NCBI RefSeq assembly: GCF_014698045.1
Contig: NZ_JACJSE010000022.1
Coordinates: 44,807-108,806, forward strand
Direction: 5' to 3'
DNA from: Aulosira sp. FACHB-615
GTDB lineage: Bacteria > Cyanobacteriota > Cyanobacteriia > Cyanobacteriales > Nostocaceae
Length of the DNA stretch: 64,000 nucleotides
In this document: one piece after another, positions 25,873-35,781 of the stretch
Position numbering within the stretch: position 1 is the stretch's first letter
How the letters are laid out: each line of letters begins with the position of its first letter
Program-made: the position numbers and the translations under genes
The notes under the pieces: model-generated
Databases searched by the model: none
Told to the model about the DNA's origin: nothing
What the model saw: only the letters and a program-made list of their open reading frames with translations

Positions 25873-28800
25873 ATGTCAAAGCTCCAGTGCTTCTATTTGC
25901 AGCGTTACTTTGTTTCTGTGTTCTCGGTGTTAATGGCGCTGCTATTAGGCTTAACGCTGGATAACTTGTTAAAACTAGAAGTCTCGCCAATTTTTTTTGT
26001 CGCTGTATTATTTAGTAGTTGGTATGGGGGATTAGTTTCGGGTTTATGGGCGACTGTGTTGGCGGTTGTAGTCAATAACTACTTTTTCATTTCGCCTATC
26101 CATTCTCTACTACCCAAAACCGGGGCTGATGTACTACAGCTAGTTGTTTTTGGGTTTACAGCATTATTAATTAGTTCTTTAAATTCAGAGTTATATATTG
26201 CCAAGCAGAAATCTGAGTCTAAGTTGGCAAAGTTGAAAGTGAATTATCGCCGTCTCTTGGAGACAGCTTATGAAGGGATATGGATATTTGACCAAGATGG
26301 AAAAACAGAATCAGTTAATTCCCGACTAGCTACAATGCTTGGTTATAGTGTAGATGAAATGAGCGATCGCGCCATTTTTGATTTTTTAGAACATAATGCT
26401 CAAAGCGAAATTCAGCAATGGCTAGAACAAAATCAGCAACAGCACGAAGAAACAAAACGACAATTTGAACTGTGCTTACGCCGCCAAGACGCATCAAAAC
26501 TTTGGGTAATTGCTGCTCTTAGCTCAATCTTAGATGAGCAAGGCAAATTCTCTGGTATGGTTGCAATGCTAACTGATATTACCGAGCGCAAGCATTCCGA
26601 GGCAATTTTAGCGCAAGAACAAGCCAAGCGCGATCGCGAAGGTCAATTGTTGCGTGCCATGCTCGATATTTTGCCTGTAGGAGTAGTGATTGCTGATGTT
26701 CAAGGCAAATTTATCGAAGTTAATCCAGCTATCAAAGCAATTTGGGGAGAAAATGCCCCTTGTTTGGATGATCCCAGCCAATATCATGAATATAAAGGAT
26801 GGTGGGCAGATACAGGTAAACCAATTGCTGCCCACGAATGGACATTAGCTAGAGTTTTGGCGACAGGTGAGACAGTCATTGGCGAAGAAATTGATATTGA
26901 AAGTTTTGATGGTAAACGCAAAACCATCCTGAATTCTGCTATCCCGATCCGCGATGAAATCGGCGCAATTATTCACGCTGTAGCTGTGAATGTAGATATC
27001 ACCGAACGCAAGCATTCCGAAGCCAAATTGCGCCAGAGTGAAGCACTTGCCAAAGCCAGGGCTGAAGAACTAGAAACCATCATGGAAACTGTACCGGCCG
27101 CAGTTTGGATTGCTCAAGATCCCCACTGTCATCAAATGACAGTTAACCGCAGTGCGTATAAATTAATGCGCCTAGAACCAGGCTCAATTATGACAGCAAC
27201 TCCAGCCAGTGGAGAATACCCTTGGCCATTTAAAATTCAAAAAAATGGTCAAGATGTTCCCCTCCATGAACTCCCAATGCAGCAATCTGGTGCAACTGGT
27301 CAAGAAATGGAGGGAGAATTTGAGTTTGTTTTTGGTGAAGATGATGTCCAATATATTTACGGCAAAACCGCACCTTTACGTGATTCGGTGGGTAAGATTA
27401 GGGGTGTAATTGGGGCTTTTCTAGATATAACTGAACATAAACGTAACGAAGAAGCATTACGCCAAAAGCAAGAATGGTTAGATTTAGCCCAATCCGTTGG
27501 TAAAATTGGTAGCTTTGAGTGGCATATCCCCACTAACGTCAATATTTGGTCAAAAGAATTAGAAGCAATTTACGGTTTACAACCAGGTGAATTTGGCAGA
27601 ACTTATGAAGCTTGGAAACAATGGATTCATCCTGACGATTTAGCCAAAACCCATGCAGATATCGTGAATTCTTTAACAACAGGCCAGTTTTTCACAGATT
27701 TTCGGGTGGTGTGGCGGGATGGCAGTATTCATTGGCTTCATGCTAGAGCCAAAGTTTACTACGATCGCGAAGGTAAACCTTTACGGATGGTAGGAGTTAA
27801 TGTTGATATTAGCGATCGCAAACAAGCCGAAGAAGCACTCAAACAAAGCGAATCTCGCTTGCGACAGCTATTAGAATCAAGCATCATCGGAATTATTGAA
27901 GCCGAACCAGATAAAATTACCTTCGCCAACGATGCCTTTTTACAAATGCTTGGTTACACCCAAGAAGATTTATTAGCGGGGAAACTGCGTTGGCAAAATA
28001 TGACACCGCCAGAATATAGAGAACTCGATCAAGCCAAGGTAGAGGAAGTTTTTGTTTCTGGTGTATGCACTCCGTTTGAAAAAGAATATATCCGCAAAGA
28101 TGGCTCGCGTGTGCCGATTCTGTTGGGTGCGACTTTATTAACACGCTATCCATTTCGCTGGGTGTGCTTTATTCTAGATTTAACCGAACGCAAGCAAGCC
28201 GAAGCTGAACGGGTGCAAGCATTAGAACGAGAACGTGCAGCCAGAATAGAACTAGAAAAAGCCAACCGGATGAAAGATGACTTTTTAGCAATTGTCTCCC
28301 ATGAATTGCGATCGCCACTAAATCCGATTCTCGGTTGGGCAAAACTACTCAAAAGCCGCCGATTAGATGCAGCTAAAACCACCCAAGCCCTAGAAACCAT
28401 CGAGCGTAATGCTAAATTACAAGCCAGATTAATTGATGATTTACTTGATGTTTCACGGATTTTGCGCGGTAAGCTGAGTTTGAATATCTGCACAGTTGAC
28501 TTAGTAACTTGTCTAGAAGCTGCACTAGAGACTGTGCGTTTAGCCGCCGAAAGCAAATCAATTCCCCTACAAACAGATTTTGCCGTCAGTGCGCTACCAG
28601 TAGCAGGTGATCCCAACCGCCTCCAACAAATTATTTGGAATCTCCTCAGCAACGCAGTGAAGTTTACACCGGAAGGCGGTAGAGTAGAAGTCCGACTAGA
28701 AACCGTTGGTAATTCTGCCCAAATTCAAGTTACAGATACAGGTAAAGGCATTAGTGCAGAGTTTCTCCCATTCGTGTTTGAACGCTTCCGTCAAGCCGAT

Positions 28801-29376
28801 GAGGTCACAACCAGAAAATTTGGTGGACTAGGATTAGGATTAGCCATTGTGCGCCATCTTGTCGAACTCCACGGTGGTTCTGTGCAAGTCACAAGTCCCG
28901 GAGAAAACTTAGGCGCAACTTTTACCGTACAGTTACCATTAATTGTGGCTGCGGCTGAAACATTGCCCAACTATCCGTTAATTGAAAATACCCCAAATCT
29001 TCAAGGCGTGCAGATAGTTATTGTCGATGATGATGTGGATACGTTGAACTTACTAACTTTTCTTTTGGAACAGTATGGGGCAACAGTCCAGGCGGTAAAC
29101 TCAGCCCCAGATGCCCTACAAGCGATCGCTCAAACCCAACCAGATTTACTGTTGAGTGATATTGGGATGCCCACAATGGATGGCTATATGCTGATTGAAC
29201 AGGTAAGAAAGACCACTTCCGCCAGTATATTACCTGCGATCGCTTTAACTGCTTTTGCTGGTGAAGCTAATTCCCAAAAGATTATCTCCGCAGGCTTTCA
29301 GCGACATCTCACCAAACCCATCGAACCAGCAGAATTAGCAGCAGTCATAGCCGGCTTGATTTATAGCAGAGAATAG
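25873..29376 (+). CDS. Hybrid sensor histidine kinase with multiple PAS domains
   Basis: This 1167-residue membrane kinase starts with a KdpD-like DUF4118 membrane region (about 10-110, four hydrophobic spans). About five PAS/PAC modules follow, from about residue 125 to 775, several ending in DITERK-like PAC sequences. The HisKA dimerisation domain has the phosphoacceptor in IVSHELRSPLNPILGW, then HATPase_c with 'IWNLLSNAVKFTPEGG' and GLGLGLAIVRHL. A C-terminal receiver domain has VDDDVDTL and the phosphoryl-acceptor Asp in LLSDIGMPTMDGY. The signal is unknown. It is a phosphorelay-type protein with no adjacent response regulator. Confidence 0.93.
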   Translation: MSKLQCFYLQRYFVSVFSVLMALLLGLTLDNLLKLEVSPIFFVAVLFSSWYGGLVSGLWATVLAVVVNNYFFISPIHSLLPKTGADVLQLVVFGFTALLISSLNSELYIAKQKSESKLAKLKVNYRRLLETAYEGIWIFDQDGKTESVNSRLATMLGYSVDEMSDRAIFDFLEHNAQSEIQQWLEQNQQQHEETKRQFELCLRRQDASKLWVIAALSSILDEQGKFSGMVAMLTDITERKHSEAILAQEQAKRDREGQLLRAMLDILPVGVVIADVQGKFIEVNPAIKAIWGENAPCLDDPSQYHEYKGWWADTGKPIAAHEWTLARVLATGETVIGEEIDIESFDGKRKTILNSAIPIRDEIGAIIHAVAVNVDITERKHSEAKLRQSEALAKARAEELETIMETVPAAVWIAQDPHCHQMTVNRSAYKLMRLEPGSIMTATPASGEYPWPFKIQKNGQDVPLHELPMQQSGATGQEMEGEFEFVFGEDDVQYIYGKTAPLRDSVGKIRGVIGAFLDITEHKRNEEALRQKQEWLDLAQSVGKIGSFEWHIPTNVNIWSKELEAIYGLQPGEFGRTYEAWKQWIHPDDLAKTHADIVNSLTTGQFFTDFRVVWRDGSIHWLHARAKVYYDREGKPLRMVGVNVDISDRKQAEEALKQSESRLRQLLESSIIGIIEAEPDKITFANDAFLQMLGYTQEDLLAGKLRWQNMTPPEYRELDQAKVEEVFVSGVCTPFEKEYIRKDGSRVPILLGATLLTRYPFRWVCFILDLTERKQAEAERVQALERERAARIELEKANRMKDDFLAIVSHELRSPLNPILGWAKLLKSRRLDAAKTTQALETIERNAKLQARLIDDLLDVSRILRGKLSLNICTVDLVTCLEAALETVRLAAESKSIPLQTDFAVSALPVAGDPNRLQQIIWNLLSNAVKFTPEGGRVEVRLETVGNSAQIQVTDTGKGISAEFLPFVFERFRQADEVTTRKFGGLGLGLAIVRHLVELHGGSVQVTSPGENLGATFTVQLPLIVAAAETLPNYPLIENTPNLQGVQIVIVDDDVDTLNLLTFLLEQYGATVQAVNSAPDALQAIAQTQPDLLLSDIGMPTMDGYMLIEQVRKTTSASILPAIALTAFAGEANSQKIISAGFQRHLTKPIEPAELAAVIAGLIYSRE

Positions 29377-29392
29377 GTAGGGGTAGGGTGGG

Positions 29393-29644
29393 CATGTAGA
29401 AGTCAAAAGTTTCTTAGGTCGCGCGTTTATTAATGATTTAGAGCAAGAGATGGGTCAATATGTAGTTTATCGAGATATTTTACTAGAGACAGCTTTAGAT
29501 TTTGAACTTTATTTAGCGATTACACAGGGAACATATAACAGTTATTTTCAACGCCAATTAGCCCAAATGATTATCAAGCGCAATCATGACAATTTATTCC
29601 TAAATTATCTGCATTTGCCCACCCTAAAAGCTACAAGCCCCTGA
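29393..29644 (+). pseudogene. Truncated xisH-like gene (fdxN element excision factor)
   Basis: In frame from 29393 the translation reads HVEVKSFLGRAFINDLEQEM, followed by GQYVVYRDILL and, after a gap, LYLAI...YNSYFQRQLAQMII. This matches the middle and end of XisH proteins (VKSF, GQ..NYR, YLAVP). The N-terminal half with the first nuclease motifs is absent, and the last residues diverge into a repeat. XisH and XisI control excision of the fdxN element in heterocysts, and many solitary copies exist. The fragment is enclosed by the inverted repeat TAGGGTGGGCA/TGCCCACCCTA. Translation of the part from ATG 29450 (64 aa) is possible but probably not functional. Confidence 0.65.
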
Positions 29645-30811
29645 CTAAACCAAGGTTTTCTGTTTACGTAAACTTTGAATGGTGGCGATCGCATGTTTCG
29701 TTACTATATCAATTTCTTCAGCAGTATTAAACCTGCCGATCCCAAACCGCACGGAAGCATAAGCTAGTGGCTCAGAATTACCCAAGGCTGTGAGAACATG
29801 GGAAGGTGCAGTCACCGCCGATGAACAAGCAGAACCAGAAGATACCGCCATCACAGGTTGCAGTCCGAGGGATAATGCAGCGCCATCAACTCCCTCAACG
29901 CTGATATTTAAGTTTCCCGCTAGTCGCTGCGTCGGGTGTCCGTTGAGTTGAATTCCTGCTATTTGTGATAATTGTGTCCACAAACTGTCTCTTAATTGAG
30001 TCAGACGTGCAGTTTCGGTTGCTTGTTCTGCTAAAGCCAGTTCTACTGCTTTGCCAAAACCAACAATTTGCGGTGTGTACAAAGTTCCTGAACGCATTCC
30101 CCGTTCATGTCCACCGCCATGTTGTTGGGGTGCAAGTTGCACTCTAGGGTTACGTCTACGGACATATAATGCACCGATACCTTTTGGCCCGTATACTTTA
30201 TGAGCAGTCAACGACATTAAATCAATGTTCATCGCCTGCACATCTAAGGGGATTTTACCAATAGCTTGGGCAGCATCGGTATGAAAAATAATATTGCGAT
30301 CGCGGCATATTTTCCCAATCTCTGCTAAAGGTTGCAACACCCCAATTTCGTTATTCGCCGCCATCACCGATACTAAAATTGTCTCTGGACGACAGGCTTT
30401 TGCTAATTGGTTTAAGTCAATCAACCCATCTTGTTGTACTGGCAAAATTGTAATTTCAAACCCCAGACTTTTCAGATACTCACAAGGGTCTAAAACTGCT
30501 TTATGTTCGGTCGCTACAGTAATAATATGCTGACCTTTTTGAAAATAAGCTTCAGCAATACCTTTAATGGCTAAATTATTCGCCTCTGTTGCACCACTAG
30601 TCAAGACAATTTCTTCGGGTGTGGCGTTAATTGCTGCTGCTAAGATTTCTCGCGTTTGTTTCACAGCCGCTTCGGCTTCCCAACCATAAACATGGTTAAT
30701 ACTAGCGGGATTGCCAAATTTTTCGGTGAAATAAGGCAACATTGCTGCTAACACTCGTTCATCTACTGGTGTAGTCGCATGACAATCAAGATAAATCGGA
30801 CGATGAGACAT
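29645..30811 (-). CDS. Cysteine desulfurase (IscS/NifS family)
   Basis: This 388-residue PLP enzyme converts cysteine to alanine and passes persulfide sulfur to Fe-S cluster or thionucleoside assembly. It shows YLDCHATTPVDERVL, 'TSGATEANNLAIKG', the PLP lysine in SLTAHKVYGPKGIGA and the catalytic loop VSSGSACSSAVTAPSHVL with the active Cys. This is the group I (IscS/NifS) type. It is not linked to nif genes here, so a housekeeping role is likely. It starts at ATG 30811. Confidence 0.93.
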   Translation of the reverse strand: MSHRPIYLDCHATTPVDERVLAAMLPYFTEKFGNPASINHVYGWEAEAAVKQTREILAAAINATPEEIVLTSGATEANNLAIKGIAEAYFQKGQHIITVATEHKAVLDPCEYLKSLGFEITILPVQQDGLIDLNQLAKACRPETILVSVMAANNEIGVLQPLAEIGKICRDRNIIFHTDAAQAIGKIPLDVQAMNIDLMSLTAHKVYGPKGIGALYVRRRNPRVQLAPQQHGGGHERGMRSGTLYTPQIVGFGKAVELALAEQATETARLTQLRDSLWTQLSQIAGIQLNGHPTQRLAGNLNISVEGVDGAALSLGLQPVMAVSSGSACSSAVTAPSHVLTALGNSEPLAYASVRFGIGRFNTAEEIDIVTKHAIATIQSLRKQKTLV

Positions 30812-30814
30812 AAA

Positions 30815-31450
30815 TTAATGTAAAACTTGACTGAGTTTTTTTAATATTTGCAGAACTTTATATAACTCATTTTCTCGCCTAGATAAAGTAAATTTATCAG
30901 ACAAAGCATATTGAGGTTTATCGTATTTTATTAGCTTAATAAATTGAATATCTTCTCCATTTGTAACTAGTCCAAACACAGGTTTGTCTGTATTGGAACT
31001 ACCCAACATATATACTAAAGCCTGGGGAATCGCTTCTAAAAGAGATAAACTGGCTCTTTTCGATTCGATGACCAACAACCAAAACTGCTCTTTAATCACC
31101 AAGACATCGATTCTGCCCCTGACAATTTCTTCTGCATCTTCGACTGTAATTTCTACAGATTCTTCGGTGGCGATCGCATAAGGCTCTCGATAAAATCCCG
31201 CCAAGTCTAATAGAGGCGATATTACCACCATTTTGACGGCATTTTCTAAAATTGGTGGACGCTTAACTAAACTTAAAAAATTAGCTTTGACTCTATCCAA
31301 ATATTGTTGATCTAAATTTGTCACTGACGGTAAATTTTCCAGCCATTCTGTGAAAAATCCTTCATTTTCTGAAATTTGGAGGCTAAATCTTTCCTCTAAA
31401 TAAGCAAGTCCGATATTTTGCGCTTGGACGACTTGAACCATATTAAACAT
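30815..31450 (-). CDS. HSDR_N-like putative nuclease
   Basis: This 211-residue protein resembles the N-terminal nuclease domain of type I restriction subunits: 'ENAVKMVVISPLLDLAGFY', then the PD-(D/E)XK core GRIDVLVIKEQFWLLVIESKRA (Asp, Glu-Ser-Lys), then 'VFGLVTNGEDIQFIKL'. No helicase, methylase or specificity subunit is adjacent, so it is a solitary nuclease-like protein. It ends only 3 bp before the cysteine desulfurase start, suggesting co-transcription. An alternative start is the ATG at 31441. Confidence 0.7.
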   Translation of the reverse strand: MFNMVQVVQAQNIGLAYLEERFSLQISENEGFFTEWLENLPSVTNLDQQYLDRVKANFLSLVKRPPILENAVKMVVISPLLDLAGFYREPYAIATEESVEITVEDAEEIVRGRIDVLVIKEQFWLLVIESKRASLSLLEAIPQALVYMLGSSNTDKPVFGLVTNGEDIQFIKLIKYDKPQYALSDKFTLSRRENELYKVLQILKKLSQVLH

Positions 31451-31484
31451 CGTGAATTTGGATGAATTATGCCCAAATTAACTT

Positions 31485-32225
31485 TTAATCAAGAGTATCT
31501 GGATCTATACCCAAAGCTCTTAATTGTTCCGCCAATTTTTGAGCGCGTTGTGCTTCCTGTTGGGCGCGTTGTATTTCTTGTTGAACTTGTTGTTCTGCTA
31601 ACTCAGCCCGTAGTTGTGCTTGTTTAACTTGTTCTGCGGGTGTGGGATATCTGTTTCCAACTTCGTCATACCAATAAAGCCATTCTCTAGTGACACCAGA
31701 GTAATTTCCCCGTTCACAACCAATTCCCAAGCCAATTTCTGCTAACCACACAGGATTGCCTGATTGTAATTCATATTTACCATTAACTAACTTATGCACT
31801 TCTAAGCGAGGTTTGCGGCGACGACGAGAAGAATAAATCACATAATAAAGTACACCTAAAGCCTCATATTCTTTTAACTTGTCGCTGTATTCTTTGCGAT
31901 AGTTTGGCGAAACTACTTCTAACACCAAAGTTGGCAGAACATTTTCATCCCACAACACATAACTCGGACGCAGTTCTTCATCATAGAACCGTTCTACGCC
32001 CAAACTTAAAAAACCATCGGGGACAATTGGCGGTTCGTCAGGGTGATAATAAATACCCATATCTACGCCAAAAAACCAGTCCATGCGTTCTGACCAAAGT
32101 ATTAACAGTATTGCTTTGAGTAACCCTGGGATTAATTCTTGCAGTTCATTATCCACTGGTGTTTCATCAGAGTCTGGTAGTTCCTCAGCAGAGGGCAAGT
32201 ACCTCAGCAAGTTGTACTCTAACAT
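31485..32225 (-). CDS. Uma2-family (DUF820) putative endonuclease with Gln-rich tail
   Basis: This protein of about 246 residues has the Uma2 core (IVPDGFLSLGVERF, LPTLVLEVVSPNYRKEYSDK, ALGVLYYVIYSSRRRR). A C-terminal coiled coil rich in Gln/Ala (about 205-240, 'AEQQVQQEIQRAQQEAQRAQ') follows, a common form in cyanobacteria. I prefer the ATG at 32225 to a TTG five codons upstream. The function of the family is unknown. Confidence 0.85.
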   Translation of the reverse strand: MLEYNLLRYLPSAEELPDSDETPVDNELQELIPGLLKAILLILWSERMDWFFGVDMGIYYHPDEPPIVPDGFLSLGVERFYDEELRPSYVLWDENVLPTLVLEVVSPNYRKEYSDKLKEYEALGVLYYVIYSSRRRRKPRLEVHKLVNGKYELQSGNPVWLAEIGLGIGCERGNYSGVTREWLYWYDEVGNRYPTPAEQVKQAQLRAELAEQQVQQEIQRAQQEAQRAQKLAEQLRALGIDPDTLD

Positions 32226-32348
32226 GGCTAGTTTCCCCAAAACTTACGGATACTGGGCTTTAATCTATGAATCCACGCCAATATCCTCACCAGAATTATA
32301 GCGATTTCGGATGAACAGGTTACAGGTTATAGGTGACAGGTTATAGGT

Positions 32349-32492
32349 TATACCATTTCACTTTAAAAATGATACGGATATGCAAGTAGCGCCTCGACTT
32401 CTCCTGACGGAGACGCTGCGCGAACGCTCGGCGACCAGAAGCAGAGTTGCAGAGGAAGCGATTTCTATCAGTAATTTCGTGAAATGGTATTA
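32349..32492. mobile_element. ATACCATTTCAC inverted-repeat element upstream of serA
   Basis: The ends TATACCATTTCAC and GTGAAATGGTATTA are inverted repeats, related to the ATACCAATTTG elements. The interior contains the dispersed sequence GGAGACGCTGCGCGAACGC. The rest of the 32241-32906 gap has no visible gene and must include the serA promoter. Confidence 0.65.
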
Positions 32493-32906
32493 CAGGAGAA
32501 AAATTTTATACTCCCTAATCCCTAGCCTCTAGCCCCTACTACGATGATTAATAAAGATATTAGTTTTTTGGATCTCTGATTGGTTTATATTTACGAGAGG
32601 GTTTATTATCAGCCACTCTTTTTCCGAGATTAGGAGGCAGCGTCAAAAAATTTTAAATTTTGGGTTGAGATTTTAGATTGCTCTAAAGATGTTGTTTGCA
32701 GAGGATGTCACAGAAGTATCAAATATTTATGGTGCTTCCCCCAGACTATCCTGGTCGCTGCTTTGCTTAAAATGACATTCTCATAAATCTAAATTGATAG
32801 CAATCTAAATTGATAATGAAACGAATATTTTTGCTGAATTGTAACCGATAAAGACTAAACTAAAAAGTCTTGTGCAGCAAAACCTCTAGCTTTAAATGAA
32901 GTAATC

Positions 32907-34487
32907 ATGTCCAAGGTTCTTGTCTCCGATCCTATTGATCAAGCTGGGATTGATATTTTATCCCAAGTTGCTACAGTTGATATCAAAACTGGTTTAAAAC
33001 CCGCAGAATTAATCGAAATTATTGGTGATTACGATGCGCTAATGATTCGTTCTGGTACTAGGGTAACAGAAGAAATTATTGAGGCTGGCACACAGTTAAA
33101 AATTATTGGTCGTGCTGGTGTCGGTGTAGATAACGTTGATGTGCCTGCTGCTACCCGCAAAGGCATTGTTGTAGTTAATTCCCCTGAAGGAAATACGATC
33201 GCAGCAGCAGAACACGCATTAGCAATGATGTTGGCTTTGTCCCGTCACATTCCTGATGCTAATGTTTCGGTGAAAAGTGGAGAGTGGGATCGTAAAACTT
33301 TTGTTGGTGCGGAAGTTTACAAAAAAACACTCGGTATCGTGGGGTTAGGAAAAATTGGTTCCCACGTTGCGAGTGTAGCTAAAGCAATGGGAATGAAATT
33401 ACTCGCCTATGATCCTTTCATCTCCAACGAAAGAGCAGAACAAATTGGTTGTCAGTTAGTAGAGTTGGATTTACTTTTCCAGCAAGCAGACTACATCACA
33501 CTCCACATTCCCAAAACCCCAGAAACTACCCATTTAATCAACGCTGCAACTTTGGCAAAAATGAAGCCTACAGCGCGGATTATTAACTGTGCGCGTGGTG
33601 GAATTATTGATGAAGCAGCTTTAGCCGCAGCCATCAAAGAAGGTAAAATAGCTGGGGCAGCTTTAGATGTGTTCGAGTCAGAACCTTTGGGTGAATCAGA
33701 ATTGCGATCGCTCGGCAAAGATATCATCCTCACCCCCCACTTGGGAGCCTCCACCACAGAAGCGCAAGTCAACGTTGCCATTGACGTGGCTGAACAAATC
33801 CGCGATGTTTTATTAGGACTCCCCGCCCGTTCCGCCGTCAACATTCCCGGACTCGGCCCCGATGTTTTAGAAGAACTCAAACCTTACATGCAACTGGCTG
33901 AAACCTTGGGTAACTTGGTTGGTCAGTTAGCTGGCGGTCGCGTCGAAACACTCACAGTCAGACTGCAAGGGGAACTAGCCACTAATAAGAGTCAGCCCCT
34001 AGTAGTCGCATCCTTAAAAGGTCTACTTCACCAAGCTCTGCGGGAACGAGTAAATTACGTCAACGCCAATATCGAAGCCAAAGAACGGGGAATTCGCGTC
34101 ATTGAAACCAGGGATGCTTCCGTGCGCGACTATGCTGGTTCCTTACGCTTGGAAGCCACAGGTACTTTAGGTACTCACTCAGTTACAGGTGCTTTGTTGG
34201 GGGAAAAAGAAATTCACCTCACAGACGTTGATGGCTTCCCCATTAACGTTCCCCCCAGCAAACACATGCTGTTTACCCTACACCGCGACATGCCAGGAAT
34301 TATCGGTAAACTCGGTTCTCTCCTCGGTAGTTTTAACGTCAACATTGCTAGTATGCAGGTGGGGCGGAAAATCGTCCGTGGTGACGCGGTAATGGCTTTG
34401 AGTATTGATGATCCCTTACCCGATGGCATTTTGGCGGAAATCACCAAAGTACAAGGGATTCGTGACGCTTATACAGTAACACTTTAA
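32907..34487 (+). CDS. serA: D-3-phosphoglycerate dehydrogenase
   Basis: This 526-residue enzyme of the long SerA type oxidises 3-phosphoglycerate to phosphohydroxypyruvate, the first step of serine synthesis. It has an N-terminal substrate domain (IGRAGVGVDNVDVPAAT) and a NAD Rossmann motif (LGIVGLGKIGSHVA). The catalytic Arg/Glu/His regions are 'INCARGGIIDEAAL' and ILTPHLGASTTEAQ. An allosteric substrate-binding domain precedes the C-terminal ACT domain (MLFTLHRDMPGIIGKLGSLL), where serine feedback is expected. prmA follows on the same strand. Confidence 0.96.
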   Translation: MSKVLVSDPIDQAGIDILSQVATVDIKTGLKPAELIEIIGDYDALMIRSGTRVTEEIIEAGTQLKIIGRAGVGVDNVDVPAATRKGIVVVNSPEGNTIAAAEHALAMMLALSRHIPDANVSVKSGEWDRKTFVGAEVYKKTLGIVGLGKIGSHVASVAKAMGMKLLAYDPFISNERAEQIGCQLVELDLLFQQADYITLHIPKTPETTHLINAATLAKMKPTARIINCARGGIIDEAALAAAIKEGKIAGAALDVFESEPLGESELRSLGKDIILTPHLGASTTEAQVNVAIDVAEQIRDVLLGLPARSAVNIPGLGPDVLEELKPYMQLAETLGNLVGQLAGGRVETLTVRLQGELATNKSQPLVVASLKGLLHQALRERVNYVNANIEAKERGIRVIETRDASVRDYAGSLRLEATGTLGTHSVTGALLGEKEIHLTDVDGFPINVPPSKHMLFTLHRDMPGIIGKLGSLLGSFNVNIASMQVGRKIVRGDAVMALSIDDPLPDGILAEITKVQGIRDAYTVTL

Positions 34488-34586
34488 AAGTGCTGAGTGC
34501 TGAGTTGAAAGTACTGAGTGAAGAATATTAGAAGTTCAAAGCAACTTACCACTCTCATCACTCTTGCACAGACGCATTGCATCTCT

Positions 34587-34620
34587 ACTCAGCACTCAGC
34601 ACTCAGCACTCAGCACTTAG
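34587..34620 (+). repeat. Heptamer tandem repeat ACTCAGC before prmA
   Basis: About four and a half head-to-tail copies of CACTCAG lie directly before the prmA start. The same heptamer array occurs at 61787-61819. Confidence 0.8.
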
Positions 34621-34622
34621 AT

Positions 34623-35540
34623 ATGGCAAACACTTGGTGGGAACTGCAAATTTTATGTGAACCAGAGCTAGAAGATTCTATCTTTTGGCGACTGGAAGAT
34701 TTTGGTAGCCGGGGAACAGCCAGCGAACGCAAAGGAAATTCCTCCTTAGTTAAGGCTTACTTACCACAATTTCAAGCTCAGTTACTCGATTTGGCAGCAT
34801 TGGCGCTGCGGTTGCGTCAAGATGCTTTGTGTGTGGGAATGTCTGCACCGAGCTTACATTGGCAGTTAATTGATGAAGAAGATTGGGCGAGTAGCTGGAA
34901 GCAATATTGGCAACCCCTGGAAATTGGCGATCGCTTTTTGATTAACCCTGCATGGCTACCAACACCAGAAAACTCAGGACGATTAATCATTCTCCTTGAT
35001 CCTGGTGTCGCCTTTGGGACAGGAAACCATGCCACAACTCAACTGTGTTTAGAAGCCTTAGAAATGCGCTTGAGTGAAGTCCCGCAATCGTTTGTGGGCA
35101 ATGCAGAAAAAGAACCAGTCACAATTGCAGATATCGGTTGTGGTTCTGGTATTTTATCTGTCGGTGCAGTTTTGCTAGGAGCCGAAAAAGTTTATGCAGT
35201 GGATAATGACCCCTTGGCAGTGCAATCAACCTTTAGTAATCGCGCCCTGAATAACATTAGTCCAGAACGCTTGATTCCCGCCGAAGGCAGTGTAGATGTT
35301 TTAAACACAATCATCGACAAGCCAGTAGACGGTATTGTTTGTAATATCTTGGCTGACGTAATTATTCAGTTGGTTCCCGAAATGACTGCGATCGCTAAAC
35401 CTAGCACTTGGGCAATCTTTAGCGGCATTTTAATCGAACAATCTAAATCCGTAGCCGATGCCTTAGAAAAAAATGGTTGGGTGGTTGCAGCTTTGTGGAA
35501 AAAGAAAGAATGGTGCTGTTTAAATGCACGGCGTTCTTGA
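34623..35540 (+). CDS. prmA: Ribosomal protein L11 methyltransferase
   Basis: This 305-residue protein trimethylates ribosomal protein L11 using S-adenosylmethionine. It has the N-terminal L11-recognition domain (MANTWWELQILCEPELEDS), the GTGNHATTQLCLEAL segment, the SAM-binding motif IADIGCGSGILSVGAVLLGA and 'DGIVCNILADVIIQLVPEM'. The frame is open upstream to 34518, but that part is encoded by the heptamer repeat, so I start at ATG 34623. It lies 135 bp after serA. Confidence 0.93.
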   Translation: MANTWWELQILCEPELEDSIFWRLEDFGSRGTASERKGNSSLVKAYLPQFQAQLLDLAALALRLRQDALCVGMSAPSLHWQLIDEEDWASSWKQYWQPLEIGDRFLINPAWLPTPENSGRLIILLDPGVAFGTGNHATTQLCLEALEMRLSEVPQSFVGNAEKEPVTIADIGCGSGILSVGAVLLGAEKVYAVDNDPLAVQSTFSNRALNNISPERLIPAEGSVDVLNTIIDKPVDGIVCNILADVIIQLVPEMTAIAKPSTWAIFSGILIEQSKSVADALEKNGWVVAALWKKKEWCCLNARRS

Positions 35541-35652
35541 TTTGATGCGTCAAACAGCACCTTTTGGCTTTTGTTATGTATTCACAAAATTTTTGTAGAG
35601 ACGTTTCAGGAAACGTCTCTTAATTTTGATCATCTCATTTTGTTGCAAAATT

Positions 35653-35781
35653 CGCTGGCTGTTACGCGGTGAAACAGCCGATGAGCTACAAGAACGAAAT
35701 AATTCTGCATTGGAAAATCGCCTACCAAGCCAGTTACTTGAAGAAATCCAGCGTATTGCTAGTCAAAACTTGCGATATTAA
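35653..35781 (+). pseudogene. C-terminally cut reading-frame remnant ended by a MITE
   Basis: The frame CGC TGG CTG ... reads RWLLRGETADELQERNNSAL, then LPSQLLEEIQRIASQ, then LRY, and stops at TAA 35779-35781. The stop is formed at the junction with the element at 35779. It has protein-like amino-acid composition and no start codon, so it is likely the end of a broken gene. I cannot name the family. Confidence 0.35.

Noticed and set aside
28146..28652. 168-residue minus-strand frame inside the histidine kinase
   Set aside because: It is antisense to conserved HisKA and HATPase coding sequence with a Ser/Arg-rich composition typical of shadow frames.
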